Shown here in pieces: positions 22,446 through 31,224 of a stretch of DNA of 38,022 nucleotides (position 1 is the first letter of the stretch; each line of letters opens with the position of its first letter). The notes below the pieces were generated by a model. The model ran no database searches. It was not told the DNA's origin and saw only the letters and a program-made list of their open reading frames with translations. Source of the DNA: Bacillus sp. AFS029637 (GTDB lineage: Bacteria; Bacillota; Bacilli; Bacillales; Bacillaceae_G); the NCBI RefSeq assembly GCF_002584985.1, contig NZ_NUPZ01000037.1, positions 188,088 through 226,109 on the forward strand, given 5' to 3'. A program made the position numbers and the translations under genes.

Positions 22446-23609
22446 ATGGAATTCGAATTTTTCTTTCAAATTGCACTTATTTTATTAAGTACAAAGCTTG
22501 CTGGTGATCTTAGTGTTAGATTAGGTCAACCTTCTGTACTAGGTAAATTAATTGTCGGTATCGTTATCGGTCCAGCTGTATTAGGTTGGATTGAAAATTC
22601 AGAGCTTCTAACACAATTAAGTAATGTCGGTGTTATTCTTTTAATGTTTATGGCAGGACTTGAAACAGACTTAGAAGAATTAAACGCAAATCGTAATTCT
22701 TCTTTAGCTGTTGCACTTGGAGGTATCGTTCTTCCGTTCGTAGGTGGCTACGTTTCTGGTCTTGTTATGGGAATGGAACAAGGAAATGCTGTCTTCTTAG
22801 GATTACTTCTATGTGCGACAAGTGTTAGTATTTCTGTTCAAACACTTCGCGATTTAGGGAAGATGAAAACACGTGAAAGTACTACTATGCTGGGCGCAGC
22901 TGTATTTGATGACATTCTTGTCGTTATTTTATTAGCATTTGCAATGAGCTTCTTAGGTACAGACGATGTTAACTTAACAATGGTTATCTTGAAGAAAGTT
23001 GTATTCTTCGCTTCTATTATTTTAATCGGATGGAAAGGTGTTCCTGCGATTATGCGCTGGTTATCACCACTACGCGTATCTGAGTCTATCGTGAGCGCGG
23101 CTCTTATCATCTGTTTCTCATTCGCATATTTCGGCGAACTATTAGGAATTGCTGGTATTATCGGTGCTTTCGCAGCTGGTATCGCTATTTCTCAAACGAA
23201 CTACAAACATGAAGTAGAAAAGAAAGTTGAACCAATCGCTTACGCTATGTTCGTTCCAGTATTCTTCGTAAGTATCGGTATGAATATTACATTTGATGGT
23301 ATTGGCAACCAAATTTGGTTCATCCTAGCATTAACAGTAATCGCTGTACTAACGAAACTAATCGGTTGTGGATTCGGTGCACGAATGACTGGATTTGACG
23401 CTAAGTCTTCTGCAATTATCGGTGCCGGAATGGTTTCTCGTGGTGAAGTTGCACTTATCATCGCAGGAACAGGACTCTCTTCAGGTCTACTAGCACAAGA
23501 TTACTTTACAGCTATCGTTATTGTCGTTATTTTAACAACGATGATTACACCACCAATGTTAAAATACACTTTTGGTGCAAAAGATAAAGCAATGAAAGCA
23601 AGTAAATAA
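22446..23609 (+). CDS. CPA2-family cation/proton antiporter (GerN-like)
   Basis: A 387-residue permease of about 12 helices. Key phrases: RLGQPSVLGKLIVGIVIGP, LLMFMAGLETDLEEL, GAAVFDDILVVILLAF (the D-D pair region of CPA2 carriers) and FVSIGMNITFDGI. The length and the sequence near the N-terminus resemble B. cereus GerN, a Na+/H+-K+ antiporter needed for inosine germination. GAGGAG lies eight bases before the ATG. It is monocistronic with its own terminator. Whether it is a germination antiporter or a housekeeping K+/Na+ carrier is not decided by the sequence. Confidence 0.85.
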   Translation: MEFEFFFQIALILLSTKLAGDLSVRLGQPSVLGKLIVGIVIGPAVLGWIENSELLTQLSNVGVILLMFMAGLETDLEELNANRNSSLAVALGGIVLPFVGGYVSGLVMGMEQGNAVFLGLLLCATSVSISVQTLRDLGKMKTRESTTMLGAAVFDDILVVILLAFAMSFLGTDDVNLTMVILKKVVFFASIILIGWKGVPAIMRWLSPLRVSESIVSAALIICFSFAYFGELLGIAGIIGAFAAGIAISQTNYKHEVEKKVEPIAYAMFVPVFFVSIGMNITFDGIGNQIWFILALTVIAVLTKLIGCGFGARMTGFDAKSSAIIGAGMVSRGEVALIIAGTGLSSGLLAQDYFTAIVIVVILTTMITPPMLKYTFGAKDKAMKASK

Positions 23610-23627
23610 GTTTACTATAATAAATAA

Positions 23628-23667
23628 AAGGAGATTACTATCTTATAAGATAGTAATCTCCTTTTTG
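23628..23667. terminator. Bidirectional terminator after the antiporter
   Basis: AAGGAGATTACTATCTTATAAG pattern: AGGAGATTACTATCTTA pairs with TAAGATAGTAATCTCCT, followed by TTTT. It also serves the convergent gene that ends at 23676. Confidence 0.9.
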
Positions 23668-23675
23668 TTTTACCT

Positions 23676-23954
23676 TTAAACAATCTCGTTCTTTTTTAAC
23701 CAGTTTTCAAAAGTAGTTCGCGCTTCTTCATCATCGATATCATCACGAAATGAATATACTTTAATTCCATAATCATCTATATATTCACCTAACTTCATTT
23801 TCTTCACTTTTTTGTAAAAATCGTCTACCTCATAATGTGGAATATAAGCATCCCAAATTGGTTCATTCATTCTTTTGTATGCCGTCACTTCTAAATCATG
23901 TCCATCTTCATAATAACCAATGTGATAATGTTTGTTAGGATCATACTTCTCCAT
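23676..23954 (-). CDS. Hypothetical acidic soluble protein
   Basis: A 92-residue soluble protein rich in Asp, Glu, Lys and Tyr. It reads like a small alpha/beta domain (KHYHIGYYEDGHDLEVTAYK at the start, ENWLKKNEIV helix at the end). No signal peptide, membrane helix or metal motif is visible, and I do not recognise a family. It lies between two terminators, so it is transcribed alone. The codon pattern and clean boundaries suggest a real gene. Confidence 0.75.
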   Translation of the reverse strand: MEKYDPNKHYHIGYYEDGHDLEVTAYKRMNEPIWDAYIPHYEVDDFYKKVKKMKLGEYIDDYGIKVYSFRDDIDDEEARTTFENWLKKNEIV

Positions 23955-23983
23955 TAAACTCTCTTCCCCTACTTGAATTATGA

Positions 23984-24024
23984 CAGAAAAAAGCGAGCTT
24001 TCTATAGTAGCTCGCTTTTTTCTG
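23984..24024. terminator. Terminator after the aminotransferase gene
   Basis: CAGAAAAAAGCGAGCT / AGCTCGCTTTTTTCTG with a nine-base loop and T tracts in both directions. Confidence 0.9.
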
Positions 24025-24032
24025 TTTAGTAA

Positions 24033-25385
24033 TTAAATACGTTCCATCGCCGTCTTCAACGTTCCAACAACGAAAGCAATCTCTTCACTTGAAATAATAA
24101 GCGGCGGTGCTAATGTTAATACGTTATTATACCCCGCTGTTGTCATACCGTTCCGCCCTATAATTAAACCTTTTTCTTTACAAGCATTTACAACACTTGC
24201 AATTTTGTCGTTATCAATTGGCTCTTTCGTCTCTTTATCATTTACTAGTTCGATTCCAACTAACAGACCTTTTCCTCTAATATTTCCAACTAACGGATGT
24301 TCCCCGATTTCTTCTTTTAATTGATCTAATAAAAGAGAACCCATTTGTGCAGAGCGCTCAATTAAATTTTCATTTTCCATAATTTCTAAGTTTTTAAGAG
24401 CTAATGCACAAGCTGCAGGATTTCCACCAAATGTATTAATATGACGGAAGAATTCATATTCTCCCTTCCCTTTAAATGCTTCATATATTTCTTTTTTCAC
24501 AGCTGTCGCTGATAAAGGTAAATATGCGCTCGTAATCCCTTTTGCCATCGTAATAATATCAGGCTTAACGTCATAATTCATAAATCCAAATGCTTTTCCT
24601 GTACGTCCAAAACCGCAAATCACCTCATCGCTAATGAGTAATGCACCGTGTTTTTGACATGTTTCATGAACAGCTTTCATATAGTCTTGTGGCGGCATTA
24701 AAATGCCCCCTCCTGTAATAATTGGTTCCATAATAAAAGCTGCAATCGTTTCACTTAATTCCCATGTCATAACACGATCTACTTCTTTCACACACTCTAC
24801 GTCATAAATATTTTGTGATTCGATTTCTGACATACGATAACAATCTGGCGGCGTTACATGTAAAAATCCTGAAGCGAATGGCTCATATTGATATCTACGC
24901 TGCGCTTGTCCAGTTGCTGCCATCGTTGCCATTGTATTTCCGTGATACCCACGGTAACGTGACATAAATTTATAACGATGCGGTTCACCTTTTTGAGCAT
25001 AGTATTGTCTTGCTATTTTAAAAGCTGTTTCGTTCGCTTCCGAACCACTATTAGAGAAGAAAATAACATACTCTCCACCAAGCCACTCATTTAACTTTTC
25101 AGCAAGCTTTATAGCTGGCTCATGTGATTGTGACATTGGAAAGTATGATAAAGTTTGTAATTGCTTATATGCCGCCTCTGCGAGCTCTTTTCTTCCGTAT
25201 CCACTATTCACACACCAAAGACCACTCATACCATCTAAATATCTTTTTCCTTGTATATCCTCAACCCAGCACCCTTCTGCTTTTGCCCCTACCATTGTAT
25301 TATTTGGACTAAAAGGACGCATTCCGTGCCAAACATATTGCTCATCTTTTGCTAATAATTCATCAGTTTGTTTCGTTTTCATCAT
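24033..25385 (-). CDS. Class III pyridoxal-phosphate aminotransferase
   Basis: A 450-residue omega-amino-acid-type transaminase. Landmarks: GSEANETAFKIARQYY (cofactor phosphate binding), the Asp of LLISDEVICGFGRTG (binds the pyridine N), the Schiff-base Lys in TMAKGITSAYLPL, and GKGLLVGIELV near the end. It transfers an amino group, often from a terminal amine such as beta-alanine, taurine or a diamine, to pyruvate or 2-oxoglutarate; the donor is not decided by sequence. GGTGG lies five bases before the ATG at 25385 (a second ATG follows directly); the frame is open up to 25469 without support. Confidence 0.9.
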   Translation of the reverse strand: MMKTKQTDELLAKDEQYVWHGMRPFSPNNTMVGAKAEGCWVEDIQGKRYLDGMSGLWCVNSGYGRKELAEAAYKQLQTLSYFPMSQSHEPAIKLAEKLNEWLGGEYVIFFSNSGSEANETAFKIARQYYAQKGEPHRYKFMSRYRGYHGNTMATMAATGQAQRRYQYEPFASGFLHVTPPDCYRMSEIESQNIYDVECVKEVDRVMTWELSETIAAFIMEPIITGGGILMPPQDYMKAVHETCQKHGALLISDEVICGFGRTGKAFGFMNYDVKPDIITMAKGITSAYLPLSATAVKKEIYEAFKGKGEYEFFRHINTFGGNPAACALALKNLEIMENENLIERSAQMGSLLLDQLKEEIGEHPLVGNIRGKGLLVGIELVNDKETKEPIDNDKIASVVNACKEKGLIIGRNGMTTAGYNNVLTLAPPLIISSEEIAFVVGTLKTAMERI

Positions 25386-25530
25386 TTCTTCCACCTTCCA
25401 TAACAACTTATTTTTCACAAAAGCTGCACTGGTGCCATGATGATTTAAATTTCTCCCTGCTATTTTCATTCCACAAAATTAAGACAAAATCCTACTTACA
25501 ATACAGTAATATTTACAAGAAAATCCCAAA

Positions 25531-25572
25531 AGAAAAAGGGGCTTTTCTTTTGTATCGAAAAGCCCCTCCTTT
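25531..25572 (-). terminator. Terminator of the symporter operon
   Basis: AAAAAGGGGCTTTTC / GAAAAGCCCCTCCTTTTT. Read leftward it ends in a T run just after the symporter stop. Confidence 0.9.
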
Positions 25573-27129
25573 TTAATGTGAAGATGCATCGCTAATACCA
25601 TGACCAGTATTAGATTTTACAAGAATTTCATCAAATTTCGCTGCGTCCTCTTTCTTGCTAGATAAAACAGTTCCTAAATAGGCTGCAAGAAAACCGAGCG
25701 GAATCGAAATAATTCCAGGTGTCGTATATGGGAATATCGCTTCTCCAACAAATATAGCTTTTCCAGCTACAGGGTTCCATACATTTGGACTTAACGCTAC
25801 GAGAACTATTGCTGATACAAGACCTACGATCATACCAGAGATCGCACCGGTCGTATTAAAGCGCTTCCAATATATTGTAAACAATATAACTGGTAAGTTT
25901 GCACTCGCTGCAACTGCAAATGCTAGTGAAACTAAAAATGCTACGTTCAATGTTTGAGCAAATAACGCTAGTATAATAGATAATACCGCTACTCCAATAG
26001 ATGCATAACGAGCCATTGATACTTGCTCTTTTTCAGTTGACTTTCCCCTGCGAATAATCTCATTATAAAAGTCATGTGCAAAAGCTGATGCCGCTGTTAA
26101 TACAAGTCCTGCTACTACAGCTAAAATCGTTGCAAAGGCAATTGCTGATACGAAAGCAAATAAGAAATCTCCACCTAACGCTTTAGCTAATAAAGGCGCT
26201 GCCATATTACCAGCTGGATTTGCTTTAATAATTGCCTCATTCCCTACAAACGCCGCCGCACCAAATCCTAAGAAAATCGTCATAATATAAAATGCGCCAA
26301 TTAGCCATGTCGCATATACAACAGATTGACGTGCCGTTTTTGCATCACGTACTGTAAAAAAGCGGACAAGGATATGTGGTAATCCTGCTGTACCGAGAAC
26401 TAGTCCTAAATTTAAAGAAAGCGTATCAAGGCCATCTTTATACTTTACACCTGGATTTAAAAACGACTCTTTTAACGGAGTAGCTGTTTTCATTTGAGCG
26501 AACATTTCAGTCACACTAAAATTAAATTTTGAGAAAACGATAACAGAAATAATAAATGTTCCAGCCATAAGTAGTACAGCCTTAACAATTTGCACCCAAC
26601 TCGTAGCTGTCATGCCACCAAAAATAACATACACAGTCATAAGTGTACCAACGATTAATACAGATGTTGTATATTCGATTCCTAATAATAATTTAATAAG
26701 TGCACCCGCACCAACTAATTGTGCAATCATATAAAAAATAGAAATTGTCATCGTATTTAGCGCTGCAATACCGCGTACCTTTTTCGCATCAAAACGTGCT
26801 GCAATCATGTCCGCTAATGTGTACTTCCCTAAATTTCTAAGCGGTTCTGCAACGAGATATAGAACAACTAAATAAGCCACTAAAAAGCCGATGCTATAAA
26901 AAAATCCGTCAAATCCAGTTAACGCTATTGCTCCAGCAATACCGAGAAATGAAGCAGCAGACATGTAATCTCCGGCAATAGCCAGGCCATTTTGCCAACC
27001 CGTTAATCCCCCTCCAGCTGTATAAAACTCACTCGCATTTTTCGTTTTTTTCGATGCAAAATAGGTTATAACGAGCGTACCGAGGACGATAATTAAAAAT
27101 AGTGCAAAAGCAGTCGTATTCAAATTCAA
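25573..27129 (-). CDS. Sodium:solute symporter (SSS, ActP-like acetate/cation type)
   Basis: A 518-residue permease of about 13 helices. The N-terminal stretch TAGGGLTGWQNGLAIAGDYM and the following SAASFLGIAGAIALTGFDGF are hallmarks of ActP/YwcA-type monocarboxylate symporters. It starts at TTG overlapping the stop of the upstream DUF485 gene (TTGA); a second TTG two codons later has better spacing from AGGGGAGGGG. The DUF485-SSS gene pair is the standard acetate-permease operon (YjcH-ActP, YwcB-YwcA), so uptake of acetate or a similar short acid is the best guess. Confidence 0.9.
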   Translation of the reverse strand: MNLNTTAFALFLIIVLGTLVITYFASKKTKNASEFYTAGGGLTGWQNGLAIAGDYMSAASFLGIAGAIALTGFDGFFYSIGFLVAYLVVLYLVAEPLRNLGKYTLADMIAARFDAKKVRGIAALNTMTISIFYMIAQLVGAGALIKLLLGIEYTTSVLIVGTLMTVYVIFGGMTATSWVQIVKAVLLMAGTFIISVIVFSKFNFSVTEMFAQMKTATPLKESFLNPGVKYKDGLDTLSLNLGLVLGTAGLPHILVRFFTVRDAKTARQSVVYATWLIGAFYIMTIFLGFGAAAFVGNEAIIKANPAGNMAAPLLAKALGGDFLFAFVSAIAFATILAVVAGLVLTAASAFAHDFYNEIIRRGKSTEKEQVSMARYASIGVAVLSIILALFAQTLNVAFLVSLAFAVAASANLPVILFTIYWKRFNTTGAISGMIVGLVSAIVLVALSPNVWNPVAGKAIFVGEAIFPYTTPGIISIPLGFLAAYLGTVLSSKKEDAAKFDEILVKSNTGHGISDASSH

Positions 27130-27467
27130 CCCCTCCCCTTTTGCATGTCTTGTAGAATGTTTCGCGAGATTTCATCAAATGATTCTGCTTTTTTGCTATA
27201 AATCATACATAATGCCCATGTCATTATAAATTGAGCAAAAGCAAATACCCATGCCCATGTAACATCACCAAATGCTGATGTATTGAGCACCTTTGAATAC
27301 GATGTTAATATTGGAAGTGCAATAAAAAAACTAAAAAAGAAAATACTCATCGGAACGATAAACTTCTTTTTCGTATTTAATAGCAATTGAAATTCTTCTG
27401 ACTGAACAACCTCTGTATAATTCACCTCATTTTTCAACTTACGTGCTGACGTATCATCTCGTTTCAT
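27126..27467 (-). CDS. DUF485 membrane protein (YwcB/YjcH-like)
   Basis: A 113-residue protein with two membrane helices (FIVPMSIFFFSFFIALPILT and WVFAFAQFIMTWALCMIYSK) between charged ends. The pre-helix segment QSEEFQLLLNTKKKFIVPM is the usual DUF485 pattern. It is translationally coupled to the symporter by a four-base overlap and probably assists it; its exact role is not known. AGGGG lies before the ATG. Confidence 0.85.
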   Translation of the reverse strand: MKRDDTSARKLKNEVNYTEVVQSEEFQLLLNTKKKFIVPMSIFFFSFFIALPILTSYSKVLNTSAFGDVTWAWVFAFAQFIMTWALCMIYSKKAESFDEISRNILQDMQKGRG

Positions 27468-27654
27468 TCTCTAATCCCCTCTCTGTACTTGAAGTACAAA
27501 TCCCCCTTACATACCAAAAGACTAAATTTTATAAATATTCAGAAACTTATTTTTATTTTAGACAATCCACACATCTGTGCAAAGATTTTTCGATAGACAT
27601 TTTTCGGCATTTTCTCCTAAGTTTTTAATATATTTTTTCAACATAAAGTGAAAC

Positions 27655-27840
27655 TTTAATCAGTAGGATGTTGTCCATCTCCCACTGATTATTCCCCTTC
27701 ACCAATCAAGCTTTTACGGGCTGTTATCTCCTGCCTAAATCCCTCGCAATCACCAACTTTTGAGGTGGAGTCTACCCAGCAAATAGCGGGATAAAATTTC
27801 CGTACTTTAATCCATACCACTCAAACTTTTATCTCGTTAA
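27655..27840. repeat. bcr1-like intergenic repeat of the B. cereus group
   Basis: The 395-base gap between the DUF485 and hydroxylase genes contains an ordered element. On the minus strand it runs TTTTATCCCGCTATTTGCTG, then a DNA segment with AAAAGTTGGTGATTGCGAGG and TTTACGGGCTGTTATCTCC (plus-strand reading), and ends with the hairpin CAGTAGGATGTTGTCCATCT/CCCACTG. Length and phrases agree with my recollection of bcr1, a roughly 155-bp mobile-like repeat known only from this group. The motif AAATAGCGGGATAAA recurs near 8960. Confidence 0.6.
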
Positions 27841-27845
27841 AACAA

Positions 27846-27876
27846 AATAAAAAAAGTAGTGCTTATTGCACCACTT
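27846..27876 (-). terminator. Terminator of the hydroxylase gene
   Basis: Leftward AGTGGTGC / GCACTACT with loop AATAA, then TTTTTTT. It overlaps the stop codon. Confidence 0.85.
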
Positions 27877-28492
27877 CCGTCTTTTTCTCCTTTTCTAAAT
27901 TACGGGCTGTTTCACTTAATTCCACGTCTTTTCCATCTTTAAGCGTTCCAAATATAAAATCGAACACTGGATTTGAAACACCGAACCAAAACTTTTCATT
28001 TTTATAATGGTGTAGTATGTGCTGTTTTTTTAGCCATCTTCCAAACTTAGTGAAAGGACGAATCGGTCTATGTGCAATATAATGTTTCCATTCGTAAACG
28101 AGGAGCATGATAATCATTCCGATTCCAAATGAAAGTGTAACAGTAACACTTTTCGCAATACCGTAGGATATAAGTAAATATATAGTAAAGCTAGGTATAC
28201 TAAACCATACAGGCAAAAATAAAAGTTTTAAATCATCTGGATATACGTGATGATCATAATGTAATCTTCTTAACATTTTTAATAAAAATGCATTTTTAGG
28301 CGGCTTTAAATGGAATAAAAAACGATGTGTCATATATTCATTAAACGTATAAAAAATAATTCCAAACAGGCACGCTAACATACCGGTCCATGTAAAAAAT
28401 TGCATTTTTAAAATAATGATGAAAACAAATAGAATACTATACATAATAACGATATCATGTTGCAAAAAGAACTCTTTCCCCACTCTCTTCAT
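27863..28492 (-). CDS. Fatty-acid-hydroxylase-superfamily membrane protein
   Basis: A 209-residue integral membrane di-iron protein. The histidine clusters are HRFLFH, HYDHH, HYIAH and HILHH, spread as in the sterol desaturase/fatty acid hydroxylase superfamily. Four to five hydrophobic helices alternate with them. Expected to hydroxylate or desaturate a lipid or carotenoid-like substrate at the membrane; substrate unknown. AAGGGGG lies seven bases before the ATG. It is probably monocistronic. Confidence 0.85.
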   Translation of the reverse strand: MKRVGKEFFLQHDIVIMYSILFVFIIILKMQFFTWTGMLACLFGIIFYTFNEYMTHRFLFHLKPPKNAFLLKMLRRLHYDHHVYPDDLKLLFLPVWFSIPSFTIYLLISYGIAKSVTVTLSFGIGMIIMLLVYEWKHYIAHRPIRPFTKFGRWLKKQHILHHYKNEKFWFGVSNPVFDFIFGTLKDGKDVELSETARNLEKEKKTEVVQ

Positions 28493-28582
28493 CTTTCTTC
28501 CCCCTTTTCCCCAAAAAACAGCCGCAACATATCGTTACGACTATTTCTTTTCTACTCTTATTCTATTCTTATTCTATTCACT

Positions 28583-28876
28583 TTACAAATTTGCCTGCTG
28601 CTCTATTGTCGAGAAAAAATTGTTCGGCCCAAATATATTTTGCTTTGGAATAATATGTTCCACTGCAAATACTGTTACTTCGCCCCTTTGTACTTCTCCA
28701 ATAATGAGCCCAAATAATTCATGATTTACCGCAAACGTCGGTTGCTTCGTTTGCAGCAATCTTGCTGCATTCTGAAAGACTGCCTCATATAATGGATTCC
28801 TATCAGTAATTTCTTTTCGGATTTTTGGTGCTAACGTAATAATAATTTCTTTTCCGTCAATAGTGGTTCGATACAT
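28583..28876 (-). CDS. Hypothetical protein
   Basis: A 97-residue soluble protein beginning MYRTTIDGKEIIITLAPKIR. It contains PLYEAVFQNAARLLQTKQPT, a likely helix, and FGLIIGEVQRGEVTVFAVEH, likely strands. No family is recognised. The ATG at 28876 has AAGGGGAG six bases upstream; the frame is open to 28927. It lies 19 bases after the LysE-type exporter on the same strand, so the two are an operon. Confidence 0.7.
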   Translation of the reverse strand: MYRTTIDGKEIIITLAPKIRKEITDRNPLYEAVFQNAARLLQTKQPTFAVNHELFGLIIGEVQRGEVTVFAVEHIIPKQNIFGPNNFFSTIEQQANL

Positions 28877-28895
28877 AAAAATCTCCCCTTCAATC

Positions 28896-29528
28896 TTATG
28901 TGAACAACTGTAAAGCCTTGTATGCAAAATGGATAGAATATCCTACTAAAATAATACCTGCTCCGGCTGTTATATAGCCAAGTGCTTTTTGCTTTAATAA
29001 AGCCCTTCCAAAATGGACAGAAAAAGCAATATTTAAGTTCCACAAAATAATACCAACAATAATACAAAGACTGTACAAAAAAGCTTCTTGTTTCGTTACC
29101 TTTGTAAGTAACGAGCTAAGTGTACTTCCGTATATACCAAACCAAAAAACAAGATTTAATGGGTTGGATATCGCAATTAAAAAACCTGCCATAAAAGATT
29201 GTGTAAGGCCACCCACCTCTTCTTTGTTATATTCCATATTCGAGTGGAAAATTCCTTGTTTTACACTTTGAAATCCTAAATAAAATAACAAGAAAAAACC
29301 AATGCAATACATAAACGCTTGTACATATGTATACATAAACACAGAAGATAAACCGAAGTAAATGAGAAGCATGAACAAAATATCTGCAGTCATTCCACCA
29401 ATTCCAACGACCCACGCATGCCAAAACCCTCTTTCAATTCCTCTTTTTAACATTTCAATATTAATCGGACCTACCGGCGCAGCTAATGAAATACCTAACA
29501 CAATTTGCTGTATAATTGCTCCAAACAT
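28896..29528 (-). CDS. LysE/RhtB-family amino-acid exporter
   Basis: A 210-residue six-helix exporter. The diagnostic N-terminus GISLAAPVGPINIEMLKRGI and the fourth-helix region FLIAISNPLNLVFWFGIYGS match LysE/RhtB/ArgO proteins, which export basic or neutral amino acids. The ATG at 29528 has AAAGGA seven bases upstream; the longer frame from 29597 adds a charged segment absent from the family. Cotranscribed with the hypothetical gene downstream. Confidence 0.88.
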   Translation of the reverse strand: MFGAIIQQIVLGISLAAPVGPINIEMLKRGIERGFWHAWVVGIGGMTADILFMLLIYFGLSSVFMYTYVQAFMYCIGFFLLFYLGFQSVKQGIFHSNMEYNKEEVGGLTQSFMAGFLIAISNPLNLVFWFGIYGSTLSSLLTKVTKQEAFLYSLCIIVGIILWNLNIAFSVHFGRALLKQKALGYITAGAGIILVGYSIHFAYKALQLFT

Positions 29529-29641
29529 CGCTCTATCCTTTCTACTTCTTTTACTATTAAGTAATGATGTGATTTTAAAAAACAGACTAGCTTTCATAAG
29601 AAATATTCACTACTAAAATACCCTTTTTTATCCAAAATATA

Positions 29642-29676
29642 CAAAAGAGCCATCCAGATGATGGCTCTTATTTTTC
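29642..29676 (-). terminator. Terminator of the YqcI/YcgG gene
   Basis: AGAGCCATC / GATGGCTCT with a short loop, preceded by AAAA so that leftward transcripts end in TTTT. Confidence 0.75.
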
Positions 29677-30396
29677 CACTCTATGAAGAAAAGGACATCT
29701 CCCTTTTATTGGCTCTACATCATCCCCGATAAAGTATTGCTTCCATTCACGATGATCTGGATCTCCATAATGACTAATGTTAGGATGTTTTGGCAACTGA
29801 TCCCACTTTTCAACTCGCTCACGGACCATTTGTCTCGAATATGCCCCTTTAGGACGATCCCCTTCTAATCCATCAAAAATGGTGCGAGGCTGAAAACCAA
29901 TAACGAGAGAATTTCCTAGATGTCTCGTTTTTCGTTGTTTATAGGCCGGTGCATTTCCAAACGCAAATATCGGTTCACCACCAAATGAAAATTCCCATAA
30001 ATAGTGGTCTGGATTTTTTGGAATTTGCTGCGGCCATGTTTGATCATCGTTTTCATGTAAATACTGTAGTACTTTCCAAAAATAATCTCGATAATATTCG
30101 AGTGATTGCTCTTCACGTTCAGGTTCTATAAATAGAAAAAATCCTCTTCTTACAAGCGGTCGTTCTTTCATTAACTCCAGGAAAGATAACATTGTATTTG
30201 GCAAATGACTCCAATCATCATGAGAAAGAAATGAATAACGAAGCTCATTCTTTTTCAAAGCTGTTAAACCGAAATAACATGGAAAAGTTGGTTCTAATAC
30301 AACACTCGAAAAATTATGAAATTCTTCTGCAACCCATTTTGGTATGTCGGCTCTATTTCTCATTCCTTCATTATCTAATAAATAAGACTCACCCAT
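29668..30396 (-). CDS. YqcI/YcgG-family protein
   Basis: A 242-residue soluble protein matching the YqcI/YcgG family throughout: FPCYFGLTALKKNELRYSFL at the start, then FFLFIEPEREEQSLEYYRDY, and FSFGGEPIFAFGNAPAYKQR followed by RHLGNSLVIGFQPRTIFDGL. The end RCPFLHRVEK keeps the CPF motif. Some relatives in natural-product clusters are heme-dependent N-oxygenases or related enzymes, but the function of the Bacillus members is not established. Its start at 30396 is a good ATG; AGGTG precedes it. It faces the cold-shock gene across a 261-base gap. Confidence 0.85.
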   Translation of the reverse strand: MGESYLLDNEGMRNRADIPKWVAEEFHNFSSVVLEPTFPCYFGLTALKKNELRYSFLSHDDWSHLPNTMLSFLELMKERPLVRRGFFLFIEPEREEQSLEYYRDYFWKVLQYLHENDDQTWPQQIPKNPDHYLWEFSFGGEPIFAFGNAPAYKQRKTRHLGNSLVIGFQPRTIFDGLEGDRPKGAYSRQMVRERVEKWDQLPKHPNISHYGDPDHREWKQYFIGDDVEPIKGRCPFLHRVEK

Positions 30397-30502
30397 TTTT
30401 TCACCTCACTATGTACAGCATTCACTTAAGAATATTACATATTCGGCTTGTCCTATACCTTTTAAAAATTCAGTTGAAAAATTATTTAAAAATACAAAAA
30501 GT

Positions 30503-30643
30503 TAAAAGCGTTTACTTGACTAAATTCTACCAATTCGTGTATATTTAAATTAATCATTTAGCAGAATATTCAAGATTATAGCACTTTTAGTTTATATTAT
30601 CGTTTAAATGAATTTCACTAAATGAAAATAGTAAACGCTTTTA
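30503..30643. promoter_or_regulatory. Cold-shock gene promoter and long leader, bracketed by a 14-bp inverted repeat
   Basis: TTGACT (30516-30521), an 18-base spacer and TATATT (30540-30545) form the promoter, giving a leader of roughly 105 bases before the ATG at 30658. Such leaders are thermosensing in csp genes. TAAAAGCGTTTACT (30503-30516) and AGTAAACGCTTTTA (30630-30643) are perfect reverse complements that flank promoter and leader; the second arm adjoins the ribosome binding site AGGAGG. Confidence 0.65.
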
Positions 30644-30657
30644 GGAGGAATTGTAAC

Positions 30658-30855
30658 ATGCAAGGAAAAGTAAAATGGTTTAACAACGAAAAAGGTTTTG
30701 GATTTATTGAAATGGAAGGCGCTGACGATGTATTCGTACATTTCTCTGCTATCCAAGGCGACGGCTACAAAGCTTTAGAAGAAGGTCAAGAAGTATCTTT
30801 CGACATCACTGAAGGAAACCGTGGACCTCAAGCTGCTAACGTAGTAAAACTTTAA
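30658..30855 (+). CDS. cspD: Cold-shock protein (CspD-like)
   Basis: A 65-residue single OB-fold protein that binds single-stranded RNA/DNA. RNP1 KGFGFI (residues 14-19) and RNP2 VFVHFS (25-30) are intact, and the opening [20 protein letters not shown] is textbook. The ATG at 30658 follows TTAGGAGG; an earlier in-frame ATG at 30622 is inside the leader and has no ribosome binding site. The symbol follows the gene order, since a DUF2564 gene and YpeQ/YpeP follow as near B. subtilis cspD; other Csp paralogues are equally similar by eye. Confidence 0.93.
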   Translation: MQGKVKWFNNEKGFGFIEMEGADDVFVHFSAIQGDGYKALEEGQEVSFDITEGNRGPQAANVVKL

Positions 30856-30865
30856 TTCAACATAT

Positions 30866-30899
30866 GATAGGAGATTACCTTACTTGGTAATCTCCTTTG
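30866..30899 (+). terminator. Terminator of the cold-shock gene
   Basis: AGGAGATTACC / GGTAATCTCCT with a short loop, then TTGTTT. Confidence 0.8.
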
Positions 30900-30975
30900 T
30901 TTATTCCTTTGTATATTTCCGTTTTACAGAGCAAAAACTATGTGAAATGCGCACTATACAAAGGAGGAATTATTA

Positions 30976-31224
30976 ATGGGATCAGAAGTAAATGATTTTG
31001 AAGAAGTGAAATTCCGTGTAGAAACAGCACAAAAAATGGTAGGGTCAGCGACAATTTCAATGGATCCAGATACATTAGAGCATGCCACTACTGCTGTAGA
31101 AGCAGCTCGCTCTCAGCTTGAAATTATGAAATCCGTGGCGACAGATTTAGATGAGCCATTTCTAATGAATGAGGAAAAGAAATTAAGCAAGTGCGAGCAT
31201 CAATTAAACGAAGCAAAGCACTAA
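30976..31224 (+). CDS. DUF2564 (YpzA-like) small helical protein
   Basis: An 82-residue, mostly helical, acidic protein (FEEVKFRVETAQKMVGSATI, then HATTAVEAARSQLEIM) with a charged tail. The sequence and its place between a cold-shock gene and ypeQ/ypeP fit the DUF2564 family (B. subtilis YpzA), which has no assigned function. AAGGAGG lies eight bases before the ATG. It ends in a terminator shared with ypeQ. Confidence 0.75.
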   Translation: MGSEVNDFEEVKFRVETAQKMVGSATISMDPDTLEHATTAVEAARSQLEIMKSVATDLDEPFLMNEEKKLSKCEHQLNEAKH

